Source of the DNA: JACRAO01 sp964490895
GTDB taxonomy: Bacteria > Bdellovibrionota > UBA1018
Assembly (NCBI GenBank): GCA_964490895.1
Contig: CAZBEI010000086.1
Location: forward strand, 1 to 28,106
Direction: 5' to 3'
DNA length: 28,106 nucleotides
In this document: positions 1 through 7,259 of the stretch, in pieces
How positions within the stretch are numbered: the first letter of the stretch is position 1
Layout of the letters: each line of letters starts with the position of its first letter
Translations under genes and position numbers: made by a program
Notes under the pieces: model-generated
What the model was told of the DNA's origin: nothing
The model's database searches: none
Seen by the model: the letters and a program-made list of their open reading frames with translations, nothing else

Positions 1-2
1 CT

Positions 3-119
3 CGACCAGAGACGATCGGCCAAGTGACCCGACTTCAGGGAATTACCCCAGCGGTGGTTGCACATTTGATGATTTATTTGAAAACGCATGAATCTAAACA
101 AAAATATGCAAAAAGATGA
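3..119 (+). CDS. mnmG: MnmG (GidA) tRNA modification protein, C-terminal end only
   Basis: Only the last 38 codons are in the window; the gene starts to the left. The visible tail reads RPETIGQVTRLQGITPAVV and then AHLMIYLK, which matches the conserved C-terminal helical domain of MnmG (typically RP.T.GQA.RI.G.TPA). MnmG works with MnmE to place the carboxymethylaminomethyl group on wobble uridine 34 of certain tRNAs. The stop at 117-119 overlaps the start of rsmG, which is the usual mnmG-rsmG order near a bacterial origin. The identification rests on a short stretch, but the neighbouring gene supports it. Confidence 0.85.
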   Translation, partial: RPETIGQVTRLQGITPAVVAHLMIYLKTHESKQKYAKR

Positions 120-762
120 GTTTTTAGGTTTATTAGAAAAAGAGCTTGTTTCTTATGCTCTAAAAGAAATCACCCTGATTTCTCAGTTTCGGGAGCTCGT
201 GCTGGCAGAAAACGAAAGACAAAACCTCACAAGGCTTACAAAACCCAAAGATTTTATTGAGGGGCACGTCTTAGACGCTGTTTTTTTACTCAAATCTGGC
301 TATCTCAAATACCCAGCCTTAGATTTAGGGTCTGGTGGTGGGTTTCCAGGTGTGATTTGTGCAGTTTTAGAGCTAGAGCCTTGGATTCTGGCTGAATCAG
401 AAAAAAGTAAGGCCCTTTTTTTAAGTGCGGCTATCCAAAAACTCAAACTTTCTAATGTTTCTGTTCATTGTGGTCGCGGAGAAGATTATTTATATTCTGT
501 GCCTTCTGCACACCCCATTCAAACTCTGGTAGCGCGAGCAGTGGGTTCTGTGAGTAAAATTTATTCTTGGATAAAAAAATGTTCTACGTGGAACAGTTTG
601 GTTTTATTGAAGGGCCCATCTTGGGGTCAAGAGTGGCAAGAGTTTCTAAAAAAGCACAAAAACCCACCCCTTAAAATTTTAGATCAACATCCCTACGAAA
701 TCGGGAAAGAAAAAAAGAAACGAGTCATCATCCAATTGGTTCGTACTGAATGTTCCACGTAG
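88..762 (+). CDS. rsmG: 16S rRNA (guanine-N7) methyltransferase RsmG (GidB)
   Basis: This 224-residue protein should methylate N7 of a guanine in the 530 loop of 16S rRNA (G527 in E. coli) using S-adenosylmethionine. The family signature is clear: ENERQNLTRL near the N terminus, the SAM-binding loop ALDLGSGGGFPGVI around residues 98-111, and a VARAVGS segment. The start at 88 overlaps mnmG by 32 bases; an ATG at 106 (residue 7) is an alternative and neither has a strong ribosome site. Two parS-like 16-mers lie inside the gene, at 580-595 and across its stop codon at 751-766, so the 3' half serves both protein coding and, probably, chromosome segregation. Confidence 0.93.
   Translation: MNLNKNMQKDEFLGLLEKELVSYALKEITLISQFRELVLAENERQNLTRLTKPKDFIEGHVLDAVFLLKSGYLKYPALDLGSGGGFPGVICAVLELEPWILAESEKSKALFLSAAIQKLKLSNVSVHCGRGEDYLYSVPSAHPIQTLVARAVGSVSKIYSWIKKCSTWNSLVLLKGPSWGQEWQEFLKKHKNPPLKILDQHPYEIGKEKKKRVIIQLVRTECST
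580..595 (+). promoter_or_regulatory. parS: parS-like ParB binding site 1
   Basis: The 16-mer TGTTCTACGTGGAACA is a near-perfect palindrome. It differs by one base from the parS form TGTTCCACGTGGAACA and by three from the Bacillus/Caulobacter form TGTTTCACGTGAAACA. It lies inside rsmG, about 400 bp upstream of parA. It is the exact reverse complement of site 2 at 751-766. ParB binding is inferred from sequence and position. Confidence 0.8.
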
Positions 763-766
763 AACA
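751..766 (-). promoter_or_regulatory. parS: parS-like ParB binding site 2
   Basis: The 16-mer TGTTCCACGTAGAACA is the exact reverse complement of site 1 at 580-595. It spans the rsmG stop codon: the TAG at 760-762 is the one base that departs from the perfect palindrome. It lies 214 bp upstream of parA, a common place for a primary parS site. ParB binding is inferred. Confidence 0.8.
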
Positions 767-824
767 CTCACCTACGAGTATCCAAAATTTTTTTTAAAAT
801 TTCTAAAAATTTTTCTTGATACTC

Positions 825-901
825 TAGATATTCATGCTTACTCTAGAGGTAGGGCCATGCTTGCCCGGGGGATTTTTTAGATATCTTATTAGATATTCAT
901 G
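825..901. repeat. Direct 12-bp repeat in the rsmG-parA gap
   Basis: The 12-mer TAGATATTCATG occurs at 825-836 and again at 890-901, 65 bp apart and in the same orientation. Between the copies are the palindromes CTCTAGAG and AGATATCT. The region is AT-rich and lies just upstream of parA, so it could hold the parAB promoter and operator. No clear -35/-10 pair could be fixed by eye. Confidence 0.45.
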
Positions 902-916
902 TCAGCCGAAGACCAC

Positions 917-962
917 AATTGCTTGGGAGTGCGTGTTTTACAGCGTGCTCCCAAAAGCAATT
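917..962 (+). promoter_or_regulatory. Long imperfect hairpin in the parA leader
   Basis: The left arm 917-933 (AATTGCTTGGGAGTGCG) pairs with 944-962. It gives an 8-bp stem, a two-base bulge on the 3' arm, a 5-bp stem, two G-U pairs and two G-C pairs, closing a loop of about ten bases. No U-tract follows, so this is not a typical intrinsic terminator. It ends 17 bases before the parA ATG and could be a leader control element, an RNA processing site or an operator. The role is not known. Confidence 0.5.
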
Positions 963-979
963 AAACGAAAGCAGAGATC

Positions 980-1816
980 ATGGGAAAAATTATTGCAGTT
1001 GCAAATCAAAAGGGTGGCGTGGGCAAGACCACAACGACAATCAACCTAGCAGCGTCACTTTCTGTAGCAGAAAGAAAAACTTTGGTTATTGACTTTGACC
1101 CGCAGGGAAATGCTTCGTCCGCCCTTGGGATTGAAAAAAAACAACAGGAGAACTTTAAGACCATTTACCACGTCCTGATTGGAGAGGCACAGATGTCAGA
1201 GATCATTAAGCCCACAGAGGTGGACTTGCTTTTTGTTGCCCCGGCCAACAGCGATCTTGCGGGAGCCGAGATTGAGCTTGTTTCGACTTTTTCAAGAGAA
1301 ATGAAGCTTAAAAAAGCCCTAGCCGAAGTAAAAGACAAGTATGATTATATTTTGATCGATTGCCCCCCCTCTTTGGGTCTTTTGACCGTCAATGCTTTGA
1401 CGGCAGCAGATAGTTATTTGGTCCCCATGCAGTGCGAATATTTTGCACTCGAGGGATTGAGCCAATTGATGACCACTGTTTCGCTGATCAAACAAAGTTT
1501 AAATGCGAACCTCAAAGAAGAGGGCATTGTGCTTACGATGTTTGACGGCCGCAACAATTTGGCCAACGAGGTGGTAAAGGAAGTTAGAAACCACTTTCAA
1601 GCCACCGTTTTTGACGTGGTGATCCCAAGAAATGTCCGGCTGAGTGAGTGCTCTAGTTTTGGAAAGCCGATATTGCTCTATGATATTGATTCTAAGGGGT
1701 GCTTGGCCTATCTCAATTTGGCTAAAGAGGTTTTGACCAGAAATCAGCCGGTGGGCGAAAGGATTGGATTAAATATCGGAAATGAGCCCACAGAAGGTGT
1801 CTCGGCAGAACTCTAA
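980..1816 (+). CDS. parA: Chromosome partitioning ATPase ParA (Soj)
   Basis: ParA binds nucleoid DNA as an ATP dimer and moves or positions ParB-parS complexes during chromosome segregation. The 278-residue protein starts with the deviant Walker A motif KGGVGKTTTTINLAA (about residues 11-25), followed by FDPQGNASSALG and the Walker B-like YILIDCPPSLGLLT. A C-terminal RNVRLSE.SSFGKPI..YD motif is typical of chromosomal Soj proteins. The length is close to the usual 250-280. parB follows after 37 bases, so the two are almost certainly co-transcribed. The start at 980 gives the expected MGKIIAVANQKGG N terminus. Confidence 0.95.
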   Translation: MGKIIAVANQKGGVGKTTTTINLAASLSVAERKTLVIDFDPQGNASSALGIEKKQQENFKTIYHVLIGEAQMSEIIKPTEVDLLFVAPANSDLAGAEIELVSTFSREMKLKKALAEVKDKYDYILIDCPPSLGLLTVNALTAADSYLVPMQCEYFALEGLSQLMTTVSLIKQSLNANLKEEGIVLTMFDGRNNLANEVVKEVRNHFQATVFDVVIPRNVRLSECSSFGKPILLYDIDSKGCLAYLNLAKEVLTRNQPVGERIGLNIGNEPTEGVSAEL

Positions 1817-1842
1817 TTGGCAGAGATCTAAGGCTGGATTTA

Positions 1843-1849
1843 AAGGAGG
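1843..1849 (+). promoter_or_regulatory. Ribosome binding site that fixes the parB start
   Basis: AAGGAGG lies four bases before the TTG at 1854. It is the only good Shine-Dalgarno match near the parA-parB junction and decides the TTG start over the upstream ATG at 1782. Confidence 0.75.
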
Positions 1850-1853
1850 AAAA

Positions 1854-2810
1854 TTGGGACAAAAAACTGTTTTAGGAAAGGGATTGGCCTCGCTTTTACC
1901 TGGCCTCCCAATGGCTGAGGTCGTTTTATCAGGGGCCACCTCTGCTGGGCCTGCGGTGCCTGTTCAACATCCCGATCTAGGCAGTAAGGATCGTATATTC
2001 GGAATTAGTTTAGTCAATGTTGAAGAGATCGAAGCCAACCCGTACCAGCCCAGACGAGAGTTTGACGAAAAAACACTCAGCGAAATGGTCTGCTCGATCA
2101 AAGCCCACGGCCTCATCCAACCGCTTATTATCAGAAAAAATGCGGAAGGAAAATTTCAACTGATTGCAGGCGAAAGAAGGTTGAGAGCCTCTAGGCTTGC
2201 TGGCCTCAAGCAGGTGCCAGTAGTCGTGAGACGTTCCACGGATCGAGAGTCTTTGGAATTGGCACTCATTGAAAACATTCAGAGACAGGACTTGAACTGT
2301 ATTGACGAAGCGCTGGCCTATTTGCAACTCATCCAAGACTTTTCTCTCACACAAGAAGAAATTGCAGAAAGAGTTGGAAAAGATCGCGCCTCTGTGGCAA
2401 ATTTTTTAAGACTGCTCAGGCTTCCAGAGCTCATCATAGAAGATTTAAAAAAAGGAATTTTGTCACTTGGGCATGGCAAAGTGCTTTTATCTCTTGAAGA
2501 TAATTTAGAGCGGATGAAATTTAGAAATCAAATTATCGAAGAAAAATTAAGCGTTCGGGCGCTAGAAGACCTCATTGATGAAAGAAAAGAAAAACTAGAA
2601 CAAACTCCCGTGGAGTCCACACCAGATCCACTCAAAAATAGAATGAGGGTTTTGACTCAGGAGTTGACCCATCAGTGGGGGGTAAAAGTTAAAATTAAAG
2701 GGAACGACCTAAAGGGTAAAATCCTTTTTCATTACACCTCGCGTGGAGAACTTGACCGACTGCTTAATATGATGCAGAACAAAAATGTATGGCAAGAGAT
2801 AAAGACCTGA
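1854..2810 (+). CDS. parB: Chromosome partitioning protein ParB (Spo0J), TTG start
   Basis: ParB is a CTP-dependent DNA clamp that loads at parS and spreads over nearby DNA. I chose the TTG at 1854 because AAGGAGG (1843-1849) sits just before it and it yields the conserved N terminus MGQKTVLGKGLASLLPG; an in-frame ATG at 1782 has no ribosome site and would overlap parA. The CTP-binding region is visible as ANPYQPRREFDE, IQPLIIRK and GERRLRASRLAG, then ALIENIQRQDLN. A helix-turn-helix follows (LTQEEIAERVGKDRASVANF). The C terminus carries a short dimerisation domain. The product is 318 residues, within the normal range. The parS-like sites in rsmG are the likely targets. Confidence 0.94.
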   Translation: MGQKTVLGKGLASLLPGLPMAEVVLSGATSAGPAVPVQHPDLGSKDRIFGISLVNVEEIEANPYQPRREFDEKTLSEMVCSIKAHGLIQPLIIRKNAEGKFQLIAGERRLRASRLAGLKQVPVVVRRSTDRESLELALIENIQRQDLNCIDEALAYLQLIQDFSLTQEEIAERVGKDRASVANFLRLLRLPELIIEDLKKGILSLGHGKVLLSLEDNLERMKFRNQIIEEKLSVRALEDLIDERKEKLEQTPVESTPDPLKNRMRVLTQELTHQWGVKVKIKGNDLKGKILFHYTSRGELDRLLNMMQNKNVWQEIKT

Positions 2811-3184
2811 GCGTTCCTGTAGACAACCTCACTGTAACTGGGGTCATCGAGCAGGGATGCGAATTTGAAGGCAAACTTTGTTTTCATGGCACCGTTCGAA
2901 TCAGCGGGAGCTTTCGTGGCGAAATTTTTACTCCCGATATTCTGATTATTGGTGAGGGCGCCAGGGTGCATGGAGAAATTCAGGCAGGAACCGTGGTGAT
3001 GAGCGGCGAGGTGTCGGGAACAATCAAAGCAAAGCATCGAGTGGAGATCCATAGGCCCGCAGTTTTTAGGGGAGATATTTTTACTCCAAGCCTTAAGGTA
3101 GACGAGGGCGTTATTTTTGAGGGCAGTAGCCGAATGGTGCAACCTACGGTAGTTCCTACAAAATCGTTTATAAAAGAGAATTAA
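2789..3184 (+). CDS. Bactofilin (polymer-forming cytoskeletal protein)
   Basis: Bactofilins form nucleotide-free beta-helical filaments that act as scaffolds at membranes, poles or with segregation proteins. The 131-residue protein has the typical short N-terminal tail and a central repeat region with regularly spaced Gly and hydrophobic residues (GSFRGEIFTPDILIIGEGA, VHGEIQAGTVVMSGEVSGTI). The tail ends in a variable basic stretch. The gene overlaps the end of parB by 22 bases, so translation is likely coupled. In Myxococcus, bactofilins are known to position ParABS components; a similar link here is an inference from gene order. Confidence 0.92.
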   Translation: MARDKDLSVPVDNLTVTGVIEQGCEFEGKLCFHGTVRISGSFRGEIFTPDILIIGEGARVHGEIQAGTVVMSGEVSGTIKAKHRVEIHRPAVFRGDIFTPSLKVDEGVIFEGSSRMVQPTVVPTKSFIKEN

Positions 3185-3263
3185 GTCAGCACGAATAACT
3201 CTTGTTTTACCCCACACCTCATGTTAGCTCAAAAAAGACCCCTTTTTTTTGGAGAATAACAAA

Positions 3264-3704
3264 GTGGATGCTATTGCAGAGCAACTTGGACTAGATAAGT
3301 CTTTTTTTGTTCAGTTTTTTATTTTTGCGCTTTTTTTTTGGGTGCTCTCAAAGGTCTATTTTAAGCCTTTTTTAAAGCTTTTTGAACTCCGTCACAAGAG
3401 AACAGTTGAGGACAAAGAGGCAGCAGAAAAGCTCATGGTCCAAGCGCAGGCGAAACTAGAAGAGTACCAAAAATGCCTCAATCAAGAGCGCTTGAACGCG
3501 AGAAAAGAATACGAAGTGATTTTAATGGAAGCCAAGAAAGAAGAGTCCTCACTCTTGGCTCAAGCGAGAGAGGAAGCCAAAAAAACAACTCAAAATACAC
3601 TTGAGTCTATTGGGAGCCAAAGAGAGAATATTAAAAAAGAGATCGAAAGAGATATTGAAACATTGGCACAGAAAGTAACTGAAACCTTTTTGAAGACGGG
3701 ATAA
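3264..3704 (+). CDS. atpF': F-type ATP synthase b-type subunit (first copy, b'), GTG start
   Basis: This is one of two adjacent b-type stator subunits. It has a single membrane segment near residues 13-31 (FFVQFFIFALFFWVLSKVYF), then a long charged helix rich in Lys, Glu and Ala, which fits the peripheral stalk that ties F1 to Fo. I chose the GTG at 3264 because GGAG (3251-3254) lies nine bases upstream; a TTG at 3249 would place the ribosome site inside the gene. The product is 146 residues. Which of the two b-type copies is b and which is b' is set here only by gene order. A weak A7/T7 hairpin at 3231-3248 lies just upstream. Confidence 0.88.
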   Translation: MDAIAEQLGLDKSFFVQFFIFALFFWVLSKVYFKPFLKLFELRHKRTVEDKEAAEKLMVQAQAKLEEYQKCLNQERLNARKEYEVILMEAKKEESSLLAQAREEAKKTTQNTLESIGSQRENIKKEIERDIETLAQKVTETFLKTG

Positions 3705-3725
3705 ATCTAGGATCATAGAAGACAC

Positions 3726-4211
3726 ATGGAAACACTGATTGCACCGACATTTAATGTTTTAGTTTTAGTGGGAGTCTTGGTTTATTACCTCCGAAAACCG
3801 CTGCGAGAGTTTGTGGAGACTAGGCATACTTCGCTGAGAGACGAAACCTTCAAGGTATCTGAAATGTTGGCAAGGTCTCAAGACCAGTTCAATGAATACA
3901 CCTCAAAACTAAAAATGATGGAAGTTGAGACGGATTCACTAAAGGAACAAGCCCGTCAAGACGCCAAGTCATTGCGGCTTAGAATATTAAGTGATGCCCG
4001 GAAAAATTATGGCAGTATTGTGGCAGACTCAAAAACGGCATGCGAAGGCATGGTCTCTGAGTTTAGGCTTGAACTTCAAAAAACATTTGGACTTAAAATC
4101 ATTGAAAGGGCAGAAGCAATTTTAAAAGATAAACTTACAAAAGACGACCGCATTCGGCTAAGTCAGGAGTTTTCCCAACAGGTGGGCCAACAGGTGGGGA
4201 GAAGCTCATGA
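3726..4211 (+). CDS. atpF: F-type ATP synthase subunit b
   Basis: This is the second b-type stator subunit, 161 residues. It has an N-terminal membrane segment (about residues 6-22, APTFNVLVLVGVLVYYL) followed by the KPLREFVETR motif and a long amphipathic helix. The gene starts 21 bases after the first b-type gene and overlaps atpH by four bases (ATGA at 4208), a usual sign of coupled translation. A heterodimeric b/b' stalk is known from phototrophs and several delta-proteobacterial relatives. Subunits a and c are not nearby. Confidence 0.92.
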   Translation: METLIAPTFNVLVLVGVLVYYLRKPLREFVETRHTSLRDETFKVSEMLARSQDQFNEYTSKLKMMEVETDSLKEQARQDAKSLRLRILSDARKNYGSIVADSKTACEGMVSEFRLELQKTFGLKIIERAEAILKDKLTKDDRIRLSQEFSQQVGQQVGRSS

Positions 4212-4753
4212 GTGTTGCGAGAGCTTATGCAAAAGCGCTGTATGAGGCCACTCCCGCGGCTGAGCGCGCACAAACCAGCACGCAGCTGTTGGAGTTTAAA
4301 AATATTTTAGACCAGTGCAAACCCCTCGAAACAGTCTTGCTAGGGCCCCTCGCCTCTCTCAAAGAAAAAACAGGGTTTTTGAATGAACTGGGCAAAAGAG
4401 CCGCTTTTTCTAAGCTTTTTCAAAATTTTTTACTCCTTTTAGTGAACAAAGGAAGACTGGATTTGTTTGTAGACATCATTGATGCATTTGAGGGTGTGAG
4501 CTTAGAAGAACAAGGCGGACTCTCTGGGACTTTGATTTCTGCGACTCCAATAGAACCAGCACAAGTGGACGCACTGGCCGCTGCTTTTGGAAAAAAACTC
4601 AGTAAAAAAATACAGTTTAAGACTTTGGTAGATGCCTCGCTCATTGCAGGCATCAAAGTTACAGTGAATGGAGTGACTTATGATGGGACACTTCGTTCAA
4701 AACTGAAACGTCTTCGTGATCGGTTTGTCTTTGGGACAACGACTGCGCACTAG
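4208..4753 (+). CDS. atpH: F-type ATP synthase subunit delta
   Basis: Delta links the top of the alpha3-beta3 head to the b stalk. The 181-residue protein begins with the conserved SVARAYAKALYEA and ends with a typical IAGIKVTVNGVTYDGTLRSK segment, the signature of OSCP/delta. Its middle shows the helical FQNFLLLLVNKGRLDL region. It overlaps atpF by four bases and is followed by atpA after 14 bases, so it is part of the same operon. Confidence 0.95.
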   Translation: MSVARAYAKALYEATPAAERAQTSTQLLEFKNILDQCKPLETVLLGPLASLKEKTGFLNELGKRAAFSKLFQNFLLLLVNKGRLDLFVDIIDAFEGVSLEEQGGLSGTLISATPIEPAQVDALAAAFGKKLSKKIQFKTLVDASLIAGIKVTVNGVTYDGTLRSKLKRLRDRFVFGTTTAH

Positions 4754-4767
4754 ATAGAGGAAAACTT

Positions 4768-6276
4768 ATGCAAATTCGTCCAGAAGAAATTACACAGATA
4801 TTAAAAAGTCAATTGATGGATTTTGATCAGAGGCTCGATGTCTCAGAAACGGGAATGGTGGTTGCGGTTGGAGACGGTGTGGCCAAGGTCTATGGTTTAG
4901 AAAAAGTCATGGCTGGTGAACTGGTCGAATTTGGAGGCGGTGTCTCGGGCATGGTATTGAATCTCGAAGACGAAAGCGTGGGGATTGCCATTCTTGGAGA
5001 CGACTCCCTTCTAAAAGAAGGAGCCACAGTCAAAAGAACTAATAAAATTGTGCAAGTTCCAGTGGGCGAAGAGCTTTTGGGCCGAGTCGTCAATGCCATG
5101 GGAGTCGCCATCGATGGAAAGGGTCCCCTAAAATCCAAAGAGTTTCGAAAAGTAGAAGTAAAGGCTCCTGGTATTGTAGCTCGGCAGCCCGTGAAAGAGC
5201 CCCTTCAAACTGGAATAAAGGCCATTGATAGCATGATCCCGATTGGGAGAGGACAAAGAGAACTCATCATCGGAGATCGGCAGACGGGCAAGACAGCTCT
5301 GGCCATTGACACGATTATCAATCAAAAAGGAAAAGGAGTTTATTGTATCTATGTGGCCATTGGGCAAAAGCAATCTACAGTTGCTCAAGTGGTAGACAAA
5401 CTCAAAGCTCATGGAGCGATGGAGCACACCATTGTCGTTGCGGCCACAGCTGCGGATCAAGCCCCGCTGCAATTTATAGCGCCCTATTGTGGAGTGACTA
5501 TGGGAGAGTGGTTTCGAGACAATGGCAAGCACGCGCTTATTGTTTATGATGATTTGACAAAACAAGCCCAGGCCTATCGACAACTTTCGCTTCTTTTGCG
5601 ACGGCCTCCAGGGCGCGAAGCTTTTCCTGGGGATGTTTTTTATCTCCATTCTCGTCTTTTGGAGCGTGCTGCCAAGCTTTCGGATAAGTTGGGTGCGGGG
5701 TCTTTGACAGCGCTTCCAATTATTGAGACTCAAGCAGGAGACGTTTCGGCTTACATTCCAACAAACGTGATTTCCATTACAGATGGGCAAATTTATTTAG
5801 AGTCTGATTTGTTTTATTCTGGAATCAGGCCCGCTGTGAACGTGGGATTGTCCGTTTCCAGAGTGGGTGGCAACGCTCAAATCAAAGCCATGAGACAGGT
5901 GGCAGGAACATTGCGGCTGGAGCTTGCACAGTATCGCGAAAAAGCAGCGTTTGCTCAATTTGGAAGTGATCTCGACCCAGCTACACAGAAACAATTGGCC
6001 AGAGGACAGCGGCTTACCGAAATTTTAAAACAAGATCAATATTCTCCGATGCCTGTGGAGCGACAGGTGATGGTCATTTATGCAGCAACTCACGGTTTGT
6101 TGGACAAATATCCTATGAACCGTCTTAAGGATTATGAGGTTCAACTCAACGAGTATATTGAAAAGAAATATCCAGAAATTTTTAAGGAAGTCGCCTCAAA
6201 GGGTAAAATAGACGACGAGCTGACCACTAAAGTAGACCAGTGCCTGAAAGAATTTGGAAAAGCCTTTGTTATATAG
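4768..6276 (+). CDS. atpA: F-type ATP synthase subunit alpha
   Basis: Alpha forms the non-catalytic nucleotide sites of the F1 hexamer. The 502-residue length is standard. The P-loop GDRQTGKTA lies at about residues 169-177, after the conserved GIKAIDSMIPIGRGQRELI. YDDLTKQAQAYRQLSLLLRR and PGREAFPGDVFYLHSRLLER are also conserved. An AGAGG ribosome site precedes the ATG. The gene lies between atpH and atpG, as in most bacteria. Confidence 0.98.
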   Translation: MQIRPEEITQILKSQLMDFDQRLDVSETGMVVAVGDGVAKVYGLEKVMAGELVEFGGGVSGMVLNLEDESVGIAILGDDSLLKEGATVKRTNKIVQVPVGEELLGRVVNAMGVAIDGKGPLKSKEFRKVEVKAPGIVARQPVKEPLQTGIKAIDSMIPIGRGQRELIIGDRQTGKTALAIDTIINQKGKGVYCIYVAIGQKQSTVAQVVDKLKAHGAMEHTIVVAATAADQAPLQFIAPYCGVTMGEWFRDNGKHALIVYDDLTKQAQAYRQLSLLLRRPPGREAFPGDVFYLHSRLLERAAKLSDKLGAGSLTALPIIETQAGDVSAYIPTNVISITDGQIYLESDLFYSGIRPAVNVGLSVSRVGGNAQIKAMRQVAGTLRLELAQYREKAAFAQFGSDLDPATQKQLARGQRLTEILKQDQYSPMPVERQVMVIYAATHGLLDKYPMNRLKDYEVQLNEYIEKKYPEIFKEVASKGKIDDELTTKVDQCLKEFGKAFVI

Positions 6277-6303
6277 GATCGTATAAGTTTCTGAAAGGGA
6301 CTC

Positions 6304-7233
6304 ATGCCAGGAATTAGAGACTTAAAAAGAAGAATTGGGAGTGTCAAAAACACACAGCAGACCACGCGGGCCATGAAAATGGTTTCGGCAGCAAAGTTGA
6401 GGCGGTCTCAAGACGCCATTATCAACCAAAGACCATATGCTAAAAAAGTGGGTGCCATGATTGCGCTTTTGTCTTCCTTGCCTGATGTGAGTGTAGAGTC
6501 TCCCCTTGTTCGAAGGGATAGACGGGGAATGGATGTGCAAAAAAAGAAGGTCCTTTTAATGCTTGTCACCTCAGATCGTGGGCTATGTGGGGCTTTCAAT
6601 AGCAACGTCATTAAAACTGCTTTCAGATGGGTCGAAGCCCATGAAGCTCTCTACGAAAGTATAGAGCTCGGATTTGTGGGCAAAAAAGGCTACGAATATT
6701 TTAAGAACAAAAAATTTAAAAATGGGCCGTATTATTCCGAAGTCAGCGGAAAGGCCAACTTTGCTAAGGCCAGGCAATTGGCAAATGGTCTTATTGAAAA
6801 ATATTTGAATGATGACTTAGACGAAGTTAAAGTCGTTTATAATGAATTTAAAAATGCATTGTTCCAAAAAACAGTGGTCGAAGATTTTTTACCCATTCAT
6901 ACGATTACAGAAACCCATTTGGCCGGGCAGTTTTCGACTCCAACACCCGTAGTGAAATCAGAGAGCCCACTGCCCTATCTCGTTAAGCCCTCTGCGGAGA
7001 GTCTGCTGGAACAACTTTTAGATAAAAATTTTGCAATTCAAGCCTATCGAGTTTTACTCGAGAGCCAAGCGGGAGAACATGGGGCTCGTATGTCGGCCAT
7101 GGAGAACGCAACCAACAATGCAGATGATATGATTGATGATTTGACTTTGCAGTTTAACAAACAACGGCAGGCAGGAATTACAAAGGAACTTTTAGAAATT
7201 ATAGCTGGGAGCGAGTCCCAAAAAGAGATGTAA
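6304..7233 (+). CDS. atpG: F-type ATP synthase subunit gamma
   Basis: Gamma is the central shaft that couples ion flow in Fo to catalysis in F1. The 309-residue protein starts with MPGIRDLKRRIGSVKNTQQ and TRAMKMVSAAKLRR, the N-terminal shaft helix, and ends with SAMENATNNADDMIDDL and then FNKQRQAGITKELLEIIAGS, the C-terminal shaft helix. TSDRGLCGAFNSNV is also conserved. It is about 20 residues longer than the E. coli protein. A GAAAGGG ribosome site precedes the ATG. Confidence 0.97.
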   Translation: MPGIRDLKRRIGSVKNTQQTTRAMKMVSAAKLRRSQDAIINQRPYAKKVGAMIALLSSLPDVSVESPLVRRDRRGMDVQKKKVLLMLVTSDRGLCGAFNSNVIKTAFRWVEAHEALYESIELGFVGKKGYEYFKNKKFKNGPYYSEVSGKANFAKARQLANGLIEKYLNDDLDEVKVVYNEFKNALFQKTVVEDFLPIHTITETHLAGQFSTPTPVVKSESPLPYLVKPSAESLLEQLLDKNFAIQAYRVLLESQAGEHGARMSAMENATNNADDMIDDLTLQFNKQRQAGITKELLEIIAGSESQKEM

Positions 7234-7259
7234 ACAAAAGAAGTAATAAGGAGATTGAG

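Noticed and set aside
834..1049. 71-codon plus-strand frame before and across the parA start
   Set aside because: It overlaps the parA start in another frame, has no ribosome site and covers the leader hairpin and repeats.
2233..2240. GTTCCACG, a parS half-site inside parB
   Set aside because: The second half is not present (followed by GATCG), so it is unlikely to be a ParB site.
2732..3217. Minus-strand frame opposite the bactofilin gene (161 codons)
   Set aside because: The plus-strand bactofilin is clear, and the antisense frame shows no domain or ribosome site.
3231..3248. A7/T7 hairpin before the first b-type ATP synthase gene
   Set aside because: The stem is almost entirely A-T and likely too weak; it may simply be a homopolymer pair.
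5128..5790. Long minus-strand frame opposite atpA (220 codons)
   Set aside because: It mirrors the codon pattern of a highly conserved gene and has no family features.
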